DNA of 64,000 nucleotides from CAVVNN01 sp963838035 (GTDB lineage Bacteria; Actinomycetota; Thermoleophilia; Solirubrobacterales; 70-9), in the NCBI GenBank assembly GCA_963838035.1, contig CAWIPM010000002.1, positions 186,001-250,000 on the forward strand. Direction: 5' to 3'. Below are positions 33,268 through 42,418 of this stretch, piece after piece (position 1 is the stretch's first letter; every line of letters starts with the position of its first letter). The notes under the pieces were generated by a model, which saw only the letters and a program-made list of their open reading frames with translations, searched no databases and had not been told where the DNA came from. The translations under genes were made by a program, and so were the position numbers.

Positions 33268-34374
33268 ATGGCGCAGATCAGCGAATGGCCCCGCGTGATC
33301 GCAATTGTCGACATGGACGCGTTCTACGCATCGGTTGAGCTGCGGCGGCGGCCGGAGCTGCGGGGCAAGCCGGTCGTGGTCTGTGGGTCGGGGCCGCGGG
33401 CGGTGGTGACCACGGCCAGCTACGAGGCCCGGCGGCTGGCCGGGATCCACTCGGCGATGCCGGCAGCGGTGGCTCGGCGGCGACTGCCGGACGCGGTGTT
33501 CCTGACGCCCGACTTTGCGGCCTACCGAGAAGCCTCTGGCCAGGTTATGGCGATCCTGCGGGGCAACGCCGAGACGGTGGAGGTCGTTGGTCTCGACGAG
33601 GCCTACGTCGACCTCACCGGCCTGTTCTCGCCAAAGGCGACGATGCGGCGAATCGCTGCGGAGATCCAGGAGGAGGCCGGGTTGACCTGCTCGATCGGAA
33701 TCTCCGAGAACCGGCTGCTGGCAAAGATCACCAGCGAGCTGGGCAAGCCGGCCGGGCTGGTGGTGCTCTCGCGGCAGGCGGCTCTGGCGCGCTTCGTCGA
33801 GGACTCCCCCGGTCTCGTGCCCGGGATCGGCCCGAAGACGGTGCTGCGCCTACAGAGAATGGCCGTACGCACCCTCGCGGAGCTGCGGGCGCAGAGTCTG
33901 GAGACGCTCACCGGGGCCTTCGGCCCGCGGATGGGACGCTGGCTGCTTGCCCGAGCGAAATTCGAAGACGACACGCCGCTCACCGTGGTCCGTGAGACGA
34001 AGTCGCAGTCGGCGGAGACGACCTTCGACGTGGACGTGCAAGACCGCGCCGAGCTGGAGAGATCGCTGGCCGGGCTCGCGGAGGAGCTCTGCCGCCGGCT
34101 TCGTTCCCACGAGCTGGAGGGCCGCACGATCGGGATCAAGGTGCGCCTCGACGACTGGACAAACGTCAGCCGGGCCCAGACGGTCGACGTCGCGACCAAT
34201 GACCCAGCCGTGGTGGGCTCGGTCGCGCTCGGCCTGTTGCGCGCCTATGACCCGCAGCGGCCGGTCCGCCTCCTCGGTGTGCGAGTCGCCTCGTTCGAGC
34301 GCGATCGGGCCACTGAGGGAGACGACGCGCCGGAGCCCTTCGAGCCCCAGCTCCAGCTCGGCCTCCCGGGCTGA
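33268..34374 (+). CDS. dinB: DNA polymerase IV, Y family
   Basis: This is an error-prone translesion polymerase. The catalytic motifs are IVDMDAFYASVE and VGLDEAYVDLT, followed by the thumb CSIGISENRLLAKI, the helix-hairpin-helix PGIGPKTVLRL, and the little-finger domain. The final QLQLGL resembles a beta-clamp-binding peptide. The length of 368 residues is normal. TAGGTT lies 8 nt before the ATG, and no LexA-like box was recognised nearby. Confidence 0.95.
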   Translation: MAQISEWPRVIAIVDMDAFYASVELRRRPELRGKPVVVCGSGPRAVVTTASYEARRLAGIHSAMPAAVARRRLPDAVFLTPDFAAYREASGQVMAILRGNAETVEVVGLDEAYVDLTGLFSPKATMRRIAAEIQEEAGLTCSIGISENRLLAKITSELGKPAGLVVLSRQAALARFVEDSPGLVPGIGPKTVLRLQRMAVRTLAELRAQSLETLTGAFGPRMGRWLLARAKFEDDTPLTVVRETKSQSAETTFDVDVQDRAELERSLAGLAEELCRRLRSHELEGRTIGIKVRLDDWTNVSRAQTVDVATNDPAVVGSVALGLLRAYDPQRPVRLLGVRVASFERDRATEGDDAPEPFEPQLQLGLPG

Positions 34375-34428
34375 GCGCCGCGGCTCGCACCCTCCGACGC
34401 GCCCAAGGGCGTGTGCGAAGATTGTCGC

Positions 34429-35874
34429 GTGTCAGCAAACCGGCTGAGTGGGCTCGACTCCTCCTTCCTCCACATGGAGCGAGCGGGGGCGCACATGCAC
34501 GTCGCCTCGACGATCATCTTCGAGGGCCCGGCGCCGAGCCACGCGGAGTTTCGCGACCACCTCGCCTCGCGCCTGCACCTGGTGCCGCGCTTCCGCCAGA
34601 AGCTGCGTTTCGTCCCCTTCGGGCAGGGCCGCCCGGTCTGGGTCGACGACCCCCACCTCAACCTCGACTACCACGTGCGCCAGACCGCGCTGCCGGGGCC
34701 GGGCTCCGAGGAGCAGCTGCGCAATCTCGCGGCGCGGATCTTCTCCCAGCAGCTCGACCGCACCAAGCCGCTCTGGGAGATGTGGCTGGTCGAGGGCCTG
34801 CGCGACGGGCGCTTTGCGGTCGTCGGCAAGAGCCACCATGCGCTCGTCGACGGCGTCTCCGGGGTCGACATCACAACCGTCCTCTTCGACCTCGACCGGG
34901 AGCCCGATATTCCGCCGAAGTCATCACCGAGGTGGCTCGCGCGCCCCGAGCCGACCGATCTGGACCTGCTCGTGGACGCCCTGCGCGAGCGCCTCACCAG
35001 CCCGCGAGAGATAGTCCGTGGCTTTCGCGCGGCGCTGCGCGGCCCCCGCCAGGTTGCCGAAGGCCTCGGCGCCACCGGCAAGATCATCGGCGCCGGGATG
35101 GCGGCGCCCTCCACCCCCTTCAACGTCGAGATCGGCCCCCATCGCCGCTTCGCCATCGCCCAGTCCGATCTCGGTGCCCTGAAGCGGGTCAAGGATGCCC
35201 ACGGCGGAACCGTCAACGACGTCATCCTCGCAATCGTCGCCGGCGCGCTCGGCAACTATCTGCGGGCGCGCGGGCAGGACACCGCGGGGCTCGAGATGCG
35301 GGCGATGGTCCCGGTCAGCGTTCGCGCCGACGAGGAGCACGGCGCCCTCGGCAACCGCATCTCGGCGATGATGGCGCCGCTCCCGGTCTGGTGCGAGGAC
35401 CCGGTCGAGCGGGTTCACCTGATGACCAAGGCGATGGGCGACCTGAAGGGCTCCGGGCAGGCCGTCGGCGCCGAGATCCTGACCAGGATCACCGACTTCG
35501 CCCCGCCGACGCTGGCCGCGCAGGCCGCTCGCCTGCAGCCCGCCCAGCGCTTCTTCAACCTCGTCGTCACCAACGTCCCCGGGCCGCAGTTCCCCCTCTA
35601 CGTCCTCGGTCGCCAGATGGAGTCGATCTTCCCGATGGTGCCGCTGGCCCGCCGCCAGGCCCTCTGCGTCGGAATCATGTCCTACAACGGCCAGGTCAAC
35701 TTCGGCCTCACCGGCGACTACGACGCGATGGCCGACCTCGACAGCTTCGCCCTCGATCTCGAGGCGGTAACCCGGGAAACGGTGGAGACCGCTCCCCCGG
35801 CTCCGAAGAGACGGCCGCGGCGCGCGAAGTCCGAAAACGGAGCTGCCGTGCTCGCCCCCGAGGCTCAGGCCTGA
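34429..35874 (+). CDS. Wax ester synthase/diacylglycerol acyltransferase (WS/DGAT)
   Basis: WS/DGAT enzymes esterify fatty alcohols or diacylglycerol with acyl-CoA to make storage lipids. The catalytic motif is KSHHALVDGVSGVD near residue 130. NRLSGLDSSFLHMER at the N-terminus and FNLVVTNVPGPQFPLY near the C-terminus are typical. The C-terminal tail is Lys/Arg/Ala-rich. GTG 34429 is chosen over upstream 34411 because the family begins close to SGLDSSFL. The gene suggests triacylglycerol or wax storage. Confidence 0.92.
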   Translation: MSANRLSGLDSSFLHMERAGAHMHVASTIIFEGPAPSHAEFRDHLASRLHLVPRFRQKLRFVPFGQGRPVWVDDPHLNLDYHVRQTALPGPGSEEQLRNLAARIFSQQLDRTKPLWEMWLVEGLRDGRFAVVGKSHHALVDGVSGVDITTVLFDLDREPDIPPKSSPRWLARPEPTDLDLLVDALRERLTSPREIVRGFRAALRGPRQVAEGLGATGKIIGAGMAAPSTPFNVEIGPHRRFAIAQSDLGALKRVKDAHGGTVNDVILAIVAGALGNYLRARGQDTAGLEMRAMVPVSVRADEEHGALGNRISAMMAPLPVWCEDPVERVHLMTKAMGDLKGSGQAVGAEILTRITDFAPPTLAAQAARLQPAQRFFNLVVTNVPGPQFPLYVLGRQMESIFPMVPLARRQALCVGIMSYNGQVNFGLTGDYDAMADLDSFALDLEAVTRETVETAPPAPKRRPRRAKSENGAAVLAPEAQA

Positions 35875-35875
35875 A

Positions 35876-37261
35876 TCAGCGGACGACCCGCCCGCTGACC
35901 TCGAACGGCACCCCGTCCCGGAGGTAGCGCCAGTCGAGCCGGCGCGTGTCGAAGCCGAGGGCGCTTGTGTCGGCATTGATCACGACCGCGGTGATGCGGT
36001 CGAAGCGGCCCGGGTCGGCAAGCCGCACGGACATCGCACCTCCACCCGGCCTGTAGCGCAGGCGCGAGACGACCCGGCCGTGACGCTCGCTGCCGGTGCG
36101 GCCGACCAGCGCCAGGCCGGCGCCGATCCCGCGCGGGGCCAGGGCCCGCACGACCACCGCCCTCCCGTGACGCCCACTCACCCGCAGCAGCTGGTAGGTG
36201 GTGTGGTTGAGGAGGCGGCTCAGGGTGTGGCCGTTCAGCGGCAGGGAGCCCTGTCGCGAGACGTTGGGGTAAAGCGGGCCCTCGCGAAAGACCCGGCCGG
36301 TGCGCCACTCGGCGGTGTCGCGGGCGAAGCGCGCGAAGTCCTGGCCGAAGTTCGAGTGGCCGGCGGCGCGGATCGCCGCGTCGTAGGCGGCGACGGAGAA
36401 GCCCCCCGGCTTTGCATGGATCGCGCCAGCCCAGGCCTTGCGGATGATCGAGCGCCCATATCGGTGCGCGAGCCAGTGATTCCACACAGCGGACCCGTAC
36501 TCCTTGATCGAGCTGGTCGTCATCGGTGTGTCGTAGCGATGGACCCAGCGGCGCACGTAGCGCAGGTAGTCGTCGCTCCCGTCGTAGACCTGGTCCTCCA
36601 TCCAGACCGCGGTCGACTCGGCGAACCAGGGGTCCTGGTAGGCGTCGTAGCCGAACTGGAGGATGTGGTCGTACTCGTGGGCGAGCGTCACCTCCAGGTC
36701 TCCCAGCTGCGTCGTTCCGGGGAACTCGGAGGCGGCGTAGTCGTTATCGAGCACGAGGTAGCCATGCAGCCTGCGGGGCACCCTGTGCCCGGGCGAGGCC
36801 TGACCGCGGTCGGGCGCCGCGTAGCCGAACAGCGCCCCGCCGATCTGGGTCAGGTAGATGTCCGTCTTGCCCCTCCCCCCTCCCGTGGTTCCATCCGACT
36901 TCGGGTGGCGCCAGCCGAGCTTGCCGTTCTCAACCGAGTAGACGTGTTCAGCTACGGCCTCGACCCGTTCGACGAAGTCGGGGACCCCATCCCCGTTGCC
37001 GTCGGTGAGATTGGGCGCGTCCAGCCCGACCGCCACCCAATGGACGCAGAAGTGCTGCGTGCAGGCGGGGGATCGGGGCGCCTGCGGAACCGTGTATGCA
37101 TTGCGGTTGGGGTCGGTGTGGCCGGCGGGACGCGCCCGTTCCGTCGGCCGGGCCAGCGGGGCGAGGAAGGGCTTGTCAGCCGCCGAGGAGACGCCCGGCG
37201 CCGCCGCGAGCAGCGCAAGGGCGGCCAGCGAGGCACCGATGAGATGGCGGTGCCCTCGCAT
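35876..37261 (-). CDS. Secreted zinc metalloprotease-like protein, MXAN_6640 type
   Basis: After a signal peptide (LIGASLAALALLAAAPGVSSA) comes a domain with NLTDGNGDGVPDFVERV, an EF-hand-like calcium motif, and then a zinc motif LAHEYDHILQFGYD followed by FAESTAVWMEDQVYD, which supplies HExxH and a downstream glutamate. This fits the MXAN_6640 family of putative metalloproteases. The C-terminal 100 residues are beta-rich. The open frame runs upstream to 38323 but is antisense to nadE there. TAGGGT lies 7 nt before ATG 37261. Confidence 0.78.
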   Translation of the reverse strand: MRGHRHLIGASLAALALLAAAPGVSSAADKPFLAPLARPTERARPAGHTDPNRNAYTVPQAPRSPACTQHFCVHWVAVGLDAPNLTDGNGDGVPDFVERVEAVAEHVYSVENGKLGWRHPKSDGTTGGGRGKTDIYLTQIGGALFGYAAPDRGQASPGHRVPRRLHGYLVLDNDYAASEFPGTTQLGDLEVTLAHEYDHILQFGYDAYQDPWFAESTAVWMEDQVYDGSDDYLRYVRRWVHRYDTPMTTSSIKEYGSAVWNHWLAHRYGRSIIRKAWAGAIHAKPGGFSVAAYDAAIRAAGHSNFGQDFARFARDTAEWRTGRVFREGPLYPNVSRQGSLPLNGHTLSRLLNHTTYQLLRVSGRHGRAVVVRALAPRGIGAGLALVGRTGSERHGRVVSRLRYRPGGGAMSVRLADPGRFDRITAVVINADTSALGFDTRRLDWRYLRDGVPFEVSGRVVR

Positions 37262-37268
37262 CCAGAGG

Positions 37269-37274
37269 ACCCTA
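37269..37274 (-). promoter_or_regulatory. TAGGGT -10-like element before the metalloprotease-like gene
   Basis: On the minus strand TAGGGT ends 7 nt before ATG 37261, supporting that start over the longer open frame. Confidence 0.55.
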
Positions 37275-37327
37275 CCGTTCGCCGCGCGCCGCCCTGCCGC
37301 CCTCGGCGGCGATACTTCGTGGCTGAG

Positions 37328-38995
37328 ATGCGCGTGGCCCTGGCCCAGATCGACCCGACCGTCGGCGACATCGACGGCAACGCCGCCAAGGTCGCCGAGT
37401 GGATCGGACGGGCGCGCGAGCAGGGCGCCGACCTCGCGATCTTCCCCGAGCTGTGCATCCCGGGCTACCCGGCTGAGGACCTCTATCTGAAGCGGCACTT
37501 CGTCGAGGCCAACCGGCGCGCCGTCACGGAGCTCGCCACGCAGGTGGGCGGGATGGTCGTCCTTGTCGGCTTCGCGGAGCCGGCTGCGGACGGCGGCGAC
37601 TTCCGCCACGCTCACAACTCCCTCGCGGTGCTCTTCGACGGGGAGATCCGCGGGGTCTACCGCAAGAACCGACTCCCCAACTATGCCGTCTTCGACGAGC
37701 AGCGCTACTTCATCCCGGGCAGCGGGGGAGAGACGATCGAGGTCGCCGGGATGCCGGTCGGGCTGACGATCTGCGAGGACTGCTGGGTCGAGGGGCCCCC
37801 CGCCTCGAGCGAGGCCGAGGGGGGCGCGCAGCTGATCGCAAACCCCTCCGGCTCTCCCTACCACCGCGGCAAGGGGCGCGAGCGCGAGGAGATGTTCGCC
37901 GCCCGCGCCCGCGCCTACGGAACGCACTTCGCATTCTGCAACCTGGTCGGCGGCCAGGACGAGCTCGTCTTCGACGGCCAGAGCTTCGTCGTCGACCCGA
38001 GCGGCAAGGTGATCGCCCGCGCCGCGCAGTTCGAGGAGGAGCTGCTCGTCTGCGAGCTGCCTGCGACCGTCCCGGCTAGGCTCGCCAAGCCGCTTTCCGA
38101 CCCGGCCGAGGTCTACGAGGCGCTCGTCCTCGGACTGCGCGACTACGTCGGCAAGAACGGCTTCCGCCACGTCGGTATCGCCCTCTCCGGCGGGATCGAC
38201 TCCGCCCTGGTGGCGCTGCTCGCCGCCGACGCGGTCGGCGCGCAGCACGTCAGCTGCGTGGTGATGCCCTCGCCTCATTCCAGCGGTGAAACACAGGCAG
38301 ATGCCCGGACTATCGCTCAGCATCTGGATTGCGAGCTGATCGAGATCCCGATCTCAGCAGTGATGGAGGCCTACGAGTCCGCGCTTGCCGACGCCTTCGA
38401 GGCCCCCGTCGGGGGCTCGGAGGCCGAGCCCCTGCCGCGCGATCCGACCCGGCCCTCAGACCCGGACCTGGCGGCGGAGAACATCCAGGCGCGGATCAGG
38501 GGAAACCTGATGATGGCCCTCTCCAACAAGCACGGCTGGCTCGTCCTCACCACCGGGAACAAGAGCGAGATGTCGGTCGGCTACGCGACCCTCTACGGCG
38601 ACATGGCGGGTGGCTTCGCCGTGATCAAGGACGTGCCGAAGACGCTGGTCTACGAGCTGGTCCGCCACCGCAACGAGACGGCCGGGCAGGAGCTGGTGCC
38701 GGCCTCGGTGCTGAATCGGGCGCCCTCGGCAGAGTTGCGCCCCGGCCAGCTCGACAGCGACTCCCTCCCCTCCTACGACCTGCTCGACCGCGTCCTCGCC
38801 GCCTACGTCGAGCGTGACGAGGGTCGCGAGGAGATGCTCGCCGCCGGGATGCCGGCCGATACGGTCGACGAGGTGATCCGCATGGTCGACCGCTCCGAGT
38901 ACAAGCGCCGCCAGGCCGCCCCCGGCATCCGCATCACCCCGAAAGGCTTCGGACGCGATCGGCGCCTGCCGATGACGAACAGGTTCGGCGGCTAA
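37328..38995 (+). CDS. nadE: Glutamine-dependent NAD+ synthetase
   Basis: The N-terminal nitrilase-like glutaminase has its triad in FPELCIPGYP, YRKNRLPNY and TICEDCW. The C-terminal synthetase has the PP-loop ALSGGIDSALVA and TTGNKSEMSVGYATLYGD. It amidates nicotinic acid adenine dinucleotide to NAD+, using glutamine-derived ammonia. At 555 residues it is the two-domain form. GTG 37319 is an in-frame alternative start. The 3' end overlaps the convergent thioesterase by 4 nt. Confidence 0.95.
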   Translation: MRVALAQIDPTVGDIDGNAAKVAEWIGRAREQGADLAIFPELCIPGYPAEDLYLKRHFVEANRRAVTELATQVGGMVVLVGFAEPAADGGDFRHAHNSLAVLFDGEIRGVYRKNRLPNYAVFDEQRYFIPGSGGETIEVAGMPVGLTICEDCWVEGPPASSEAEGGAQLIANPSGSPYHRGKGREREEMFAARARAYGTHFAFCNLVGGQDELVFDGQSFVVDPSGKVIARAAQFEEELLVCELPATVPARLAKPLSDPAEVYEALVLGLRDYVGKNGFRHVGIALSGGIDSALVALLAADAVGAQHVSCVVMPSPHSSGETQADARTIAQHLDCELIEIPISAVMEAYESALADAFEAPVGGSEAEPLPRDPTRPSDPDLAAENIQARIRGNLMMALSNKHGWLVLTTGNKSEMSVGYATLYGDMAGGFAVIKDVPKTLVYELVRHRNETAGQELVPASVLNRAPSAELRPGQLDSDSLPSYDLLDRVLAAYVERDEGREEMLAAGMPADTVDEVIRMVDRSEYKRRQAAPGIRITPKGFGRDRRLPMTNRFGG

Positions 38996-39399
38996 TCGCC
39001 CTCTGGAATGGGCCTGACGGCGATCGTCATTCGAGCGAGGGCGCAGAGGCGATCGCTGGAGTCGTTGACCTCGGCCTCCCAGACCCAGGTGGTGCGGCCG
39101 CGGTGGCGAGCTCGCGCGCTGACCACGGCATGGCCCTCGGTGATCGGCCGGATGAAGCTGACGTCTATCGACTGTCCCATCGCCATCATTCCGTCGCCGA
39201 GCACGGCGAGCGCGGTGGCCCGCGAGCAGACGCTCTCGACCACGGTCGAGAGCACGCCCCCGTGCAGCAGCCCCACCGGCTGGCGCAGCTCGTCGCGCAT
39301 CTCGACCCGCGCCCTGGCGTGATCGGGGTCGTCGTCGAGCCACTCGGTGCCGACGAGGGCGTCGAAGTGCGAATGGAGCCTGCGCGGGTCCTCGGCCAT
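38992..39399 (-). CDS. PaaI-type hotdog-fold thioesterase
   Basis: This is a hotdog-fold protein of 135 residues. The catalytic region is QPVGLLHGGVLSTVVES, with the strand MGQSIDVSFIRPITEG typical of PaaI-like acyl-CoA thioesterases. Members hydrolyse aromatic or short acyl-CoAs; the substrate here is unknown. TAAGGT lies 9 nt before the ATG, so it is probably transcribed alone. Confidence 0.85.
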   Translation of the reverse strand: MAEDPRRLHSHFDALVGTEWLDDDPDHARARVEMRDELRQPVGLLHGGVLSTVVESVCSRATALAVLGDGMMAMGQSIDVSFIRPITEGHAVVSARARHRGRTTWVWEAEVNDSSDRLCALARMTIAVRPIPEGD

Positions 39400-39408
39400 C
39401 GGCGCGAG

Positions 39409-39414
39409 ACCTTA
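39409..39414 (-). promoter_or_regulatory. TAAGGT -10-like element before the thioesterase
   Basis: On the minus strand TAAGGT ends 9 nt before ATG 39399. Confidence 0.5.
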
Positions 39415-39450
39415 ACCGGAGCACCCCACGATCGCGGCGCCGGTCTGCCA

Positions 39451-39456
39451 TAGGCT
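39451..39456 (+). promoter_or_regulatory. TAGGCT -10-like element before the HTH-membrane protein
   Basis: TAGGCT ends 8 nt before ATG 39465. Confidence 0.55.
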
Positions 39457-39464
39457 TCTCCACC

Positions 39465-40322
39465 ATGCCGCTCAGCGACGACCAGAGGGCGATGATCCGG
39501 CTGCTCGCGCAGCGCGAAGAGGGCTACGACGACATCGCCGCCCTGATGGGCCTGAGCGTCGAGGAGGTCCGCGCCCGGGTCAAGGAGGCGCTGGAGGAGC
39601 TCGATGAGGAGCCGCCTCAGCCGCCACCGCCACCGCCACCGCCACCCCCTCCCCCCACTCCCAAGCCCACCCCACGCCCCCCCGCGCCGCGGGCCAAGCT
39701 TCCGAAGCCACCCCCTCGGCTCTCGCTGCCAAGCGATCGAGGCAAACGAACGGCGATCCTGGCCGGCGCGGGCGTCCTCGTCCTTCTCATCGTGCTCCTG
39801 GCAACCGGGGCACTCGGGGGAAACGGCTCGTCCGGCTCCTCCACGACCAGCGCCACCACGGAAGGCGGCACCCCGAGCGGAACCGCAACGGCCGCCCCCG
39901 CAAAGAACGGCAAGCTCACCCAGGCGATCCTCACACCGGTGAACGGGGGGAGCGCCGAAGGGCGGGCGCTGTTCGGCCGGGTCAAGAGCACTCCGGTGCT
40001 CCAGATCGAAGCGAAAGGCCTGGAACCGTCGCCGCAGGGCTCCTCCTACACGGTTTGGCTCTATCACTCACCGAAGGTGGTGCTGCGCGTCGGCGCGGTA
40101 GGAGTCGGCAAGTCCGGGGGGATCGCGGCGCAGTTCCCGATTCCGGCCGAACTGCTCGCCTACGTCGCCAGCGGCGCCTTCGACCAGATCGACCTCTCGC
40201 TCACCGGCGATGCCGCCTACAAGACGGAGGTCGCCAAGGCGAAGCGAGAAAAGCGCCTCCCGGCCTACACGGGCGAAGACATCCTGCGCGGGAAGATCTC
40301 GGGGCCGGCGGTCAAGAAGTAA
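39465..40322 (+). CDS. HTH-polyproline-transmembrane protein with anti-sigma-like outer domain
   Basis: The N-terminal 45 residues look like a sigma-70 region-4 helix-turn-helix (YDDIAALMGLSVEEVRARV). A stretch of twelve consecutive prolines and more Pro/Lys sequence follows to about residue 85. One helix (AILAGAGVLVLLIVLLATGAL) leads to a Thr/Ser/Gly linker and an outer domain of about 120 residues containing SSYTVWLYHSPKVVLRVGAV, which resembles the RskA-type domain of anti-sigma factors. I cannot name it. The layout suggests a membrane-tethered regulator. TAGGCT lies 8 nt before the ATG. Confidence 0.8.
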   Translation: MPLSDDQRAMIRLLAQREEGYDDIAALMGLSVEEVRARVKEALEELDEEPPQPPPPPPPPPPPPTPKPTPRPPAPRAKLPKPPPRLSLPSDRGKRTAILAGAGVLVLLIVLLATGALGGNGSSGSSTTSATTEGGTPSGTATAAPAKNGKLTQAILTPVNGGSAEGRALFGRVKSTPVLQIEAKGLEPSPQGSSYTVWLYHSPKVVLRVGAVGVGKSGGIAAQFPIPAELLAYVASGAFDQIDLSLTGDAAYKTEVAKAKREKRLPAYTGEDILRGKISGPAVKK

Positions 40323-40325
40323 CGC

Positions 40326-41954
40326 TCACCCGAGGAGCTTCCCCGGGTTCATGATGCCGGTGGGGTCGAGCTGCTCCTTCACGGCACGCAGGACCTCGAC
40401 CCCGGTCCCCCCCACCTCGGCCTCCATGTAGGGCGCGTGGTCGCGGCCGACTCCGTGATGATGGGTGATCGTGGCCCCGGCCGCGACTATCGCCTCCGAG
40501 GCGGCGCGCTTCACCGCGCGCCACTGCTCGATTTCCGCGCCGCGGCGGGCGCGCGATATGAAGGTGAAGTAGAGAGAGGCGCCGTCGGCGTAGGCGTGCG
40601 AGAGATGGCAGAGGACGAGCCCCGGCGTGCCCTGCGCGGCCAGCGAACCGCGAATCGCGGCGCCGACGGCCGCATGCAGATCGCCCACCCGGCTCCAGCT
40701 GTGCGAGGTCTCCAGCGTCTCGACCAGGGCGCCCATGTCCATCAGAGTGTCGCGCAGGTAGGGCCCCTGGTAGCGGCCATGCTCCCAGGAGCGACCCGCC
40801 GACCGGCCGAGGTAGGCGGCCCCACCGGCGCGCAGCGCCCGAACCGCGAGGGCGCGGCGACGGGCGACCGACTCCTCGTCGCCCTCGATGCCGACGACGA
40901 TCAGGCTTCCGCCGCGCCTGCGCCGCAGGCCGAGATAGCCGCCGAGCAGTCTCCCGGCGACTCCGCGCGGGCCCGACAGCGCCAGCGAGGCCTCCGTCTC
41001 CTCCTCGTCGGAGACGCGGACCACGTCGGGGAGCCCCGCTCCCTGGGCCATCACACGAACGATCTCCGAGCCGGCCTCGAAGCTCTCGGCGATCCACGCC
41101 TCGTAGCGGCGGACACGGGGAGCCGGGCGGACGCGAACTGTCACTTCCGGGATCACGCCGAGCACACCCTCCGAGCCGACGATCAGCTCCCGTAAGGCCG
41201 GCCCCGCGGCGGTGTGCGGGGTCGCCAGCGTGTGCAGCTCGCCCGCCGGGGCGAGAAGCCGCACCGAGCTGACCAGGGAGTCGAAGCGGCCGTAGCCGCT
41301 CGAGGCCTGTCCCGCCGAGCGGGTGGCGGCGAAGCCGCCGATCGTCGCGTACTCGAAGGACTGCGGGTAATGGCCGAGGACGAGGCGCTGGACGCCGAGC
41401 GCCGCTTCGGCCTCGGGCCCGCGCAGGCCGGCGCCGAGCCTCGCGGTGAGCGAGCGACGGTCGACGTCCACCCCGCGCAGGCGGCCCAGGTCGAGGCTGA
41501 TCAGGCGCTCGTGGGGCCCGCGCAGCGGCTCGACGCCGCCGACCACGCTGGTGCCGCCGCCGTACGGAACCACTGCAACGTCCTGTCCGCTGCACAGCTG
41601 GAGAACGCGCTTCACCTCCTCGGCGTCGGCCGGGAGGACGACGGCGTCCGGGGCGGCGTCGAGCCGGCCCCCGCGCAGCCTTGCCAGATCCGCGTAACCG
41701 CGCCCCGCGGCGTGGCGAAGGCGGTCCTCGACTGAGGCGAAGACGGCCTCCTCGCCGACTGCGTCGATCAGGCTCTGCGGCAACGGCTGCGGCTTGGGCA
41801 GCTCGAAGTCCTCGGCAGATGCCACCGCCCGCGGCGCGGCGCTCAGCTCACCGACGCGTTCTCGCAGCGTCCTCAGGGCTTCGCCGTCCAGCGAGGGCGA
41901 GATCGACGGGTCCCCCCATCCCCACCACTTCGAGTCGCGGCGCAGCTCGCTCAC
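40326..41954 (-). CDS. FAD-binding oxidase, alkyldihydroxyacetonephosphate-synthase-like
   Basis: A p-cresol-methylhydroxylase-type FAD domain (VVPYGGGTSVVGGVEP, GSEGVLGVIPEVTVRV) is followed by a cap domain ending in the active-site motif TITHHHGVGRDHAPYM. That motif is characteristic of alkyl-DHAP synthase, which makes the ether bond of ether lipids. The N-terminus KWWGWGDPS also fits that family. GTG 41954 overlaps the SRPBCC stop by 4 nt; the open frame upstream is shadow. An ether-lipid role is likely but not proven. Confidence 0.85.
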   Translation of the reverse strand: MSELRRDSKWWGWGDPSISPSLDGEALRTLRERVGELSAAPRAVASAEDFELPKPQPLPQSLIDAVGEEAVFASVEDRLRHAAGRGYADLARLRGGRLDAAPDAVVLPADAEEVKRVLQLCSGQDVAVVPYGGGTSVVGGVEPLRGPHERLISLDLGRLRGVDVDRRSLTARLGAGLRGPEAEAALGVQRLVLGHYPQSFEYATIGGFAATRSAGQASSGYGRFDSLVSSVRLLAPAGELHTLATPHTAAGPALRELIVGSEGVLGVIPEVTVRVRPAPRVRRYEAWIAESFEAGSEIVRVMAQGAGLPDVVRVSDEEETEASLALSGPRGVAGRLLGGYLGLRRRRGGSLIVVGIEGDEESVARRRALAVRALRAGGAAYLGRSAGRSWEHGRYQGPYLRDTLMDMGALVETLETSHSWSRVGDLHAAVGAAIRGSLAAQGTPGLVLCHLSHAYADGASLYFTFISRARRGAEIEQWRAVKRAASEAIVAAGATITHHHGVGRDHAPYMEAEVGGTGVEVLRAVKEQLDPTGIMNPGKLLG

Positions 41955-42403
41955 GTCAGCGCTCTCTCTATGCCGGCCATCGCCTCGTCGAGAATCGCAC
42001 CCTGGCCGTGGCGCATCATCGGCGAGCCGAGCCTCGACATGCCACGAAGCACCTGCCGTGAGGCGAGCCTCACCTCGGTTCCCTCGCCCTCGGGTCGCAG
42101 GCCGATCTCGACCGTCGAGCTGCGCAGATGCCTGGCGAACGGCGTCCCCTCGAGCTGCTGCTCCCAGACATAGCGCTCCCCCTCGGCCGAGCTGACGCAG
42201 CGGAAGTCGGCGCGCACGCCCCGCCCCTCGCTCGTCTCCAGGACCTTCGTCCACTGGCTGCGCCTCCCGGAGCTGCGGCGCTCAACGTTCTCCACCCGGG
42301 TCGTCCGCGGCCACCAGCGGGGCAGGTTGTAGGGGTCGGAGACCAGCGACCAGACCTCGTCCACCGGGGCCGCGATCCTACGGCGGCGCGACACGCGTGA
42401 CAT
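41951..42403 (-). CDS. SRPBCC (START-like) lipid-binding protein
   Basis: This is a helix-grip protein of 150 residues with the START/polyketide-cyclase pattern IAAPVDEVWSLVSDPYNLPRWWP at the N-terminus and a long C-terminal helix. Such proteins bind or transfer hydrophobic ligands. GGAGG precedes the ATG. It is translationally coupled to the ether-lipid-like oxidase, which suggests a lipid ligand. Confidence 0.8.
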   Translation of the reverse strand: MSRVSRRRRIAAPVDEVWSLVSDPYNLPRWWPRTTRVENVERRSSGRRSQWTKVLETSEGRGVRADFRCVSSAEGERYVWEQQLEGTPFARHLRSSTVEIGLRPEGEGTEVRLASRQVLRGMSRLGSPMMRHGQGAILDEAMAGIERALT

Positions 42404-42418
42404 CAGCCGCCTCCGGCG

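Noticed and set aside
35876..38323. An 815-codon minus-strand open frame
   Set aside because: The signal peptide and promoter element at 37261 mark the true start; the rest is antisense to nadE and a by-product of high GC.
36080..38995. A 971-codon open frame spanning the metalloprotease-like gene and nadE
   Set aside because: Only the part from 37328 is NadE. The upstream part is antisense to the secreted protein gene and has no domain features.
39619..39660. CCACCG repeat as a microsatellite or structural DNA element
   Set aside because: It encodes the proline run of a convincing protein, so a coding explanation is sufficient.
41955..42254. N-terminal extension of the FAD oxidase
   Set aside because: It overlaps the SRPBCC gene in another frame; GTG 41954 gives the family-like start.
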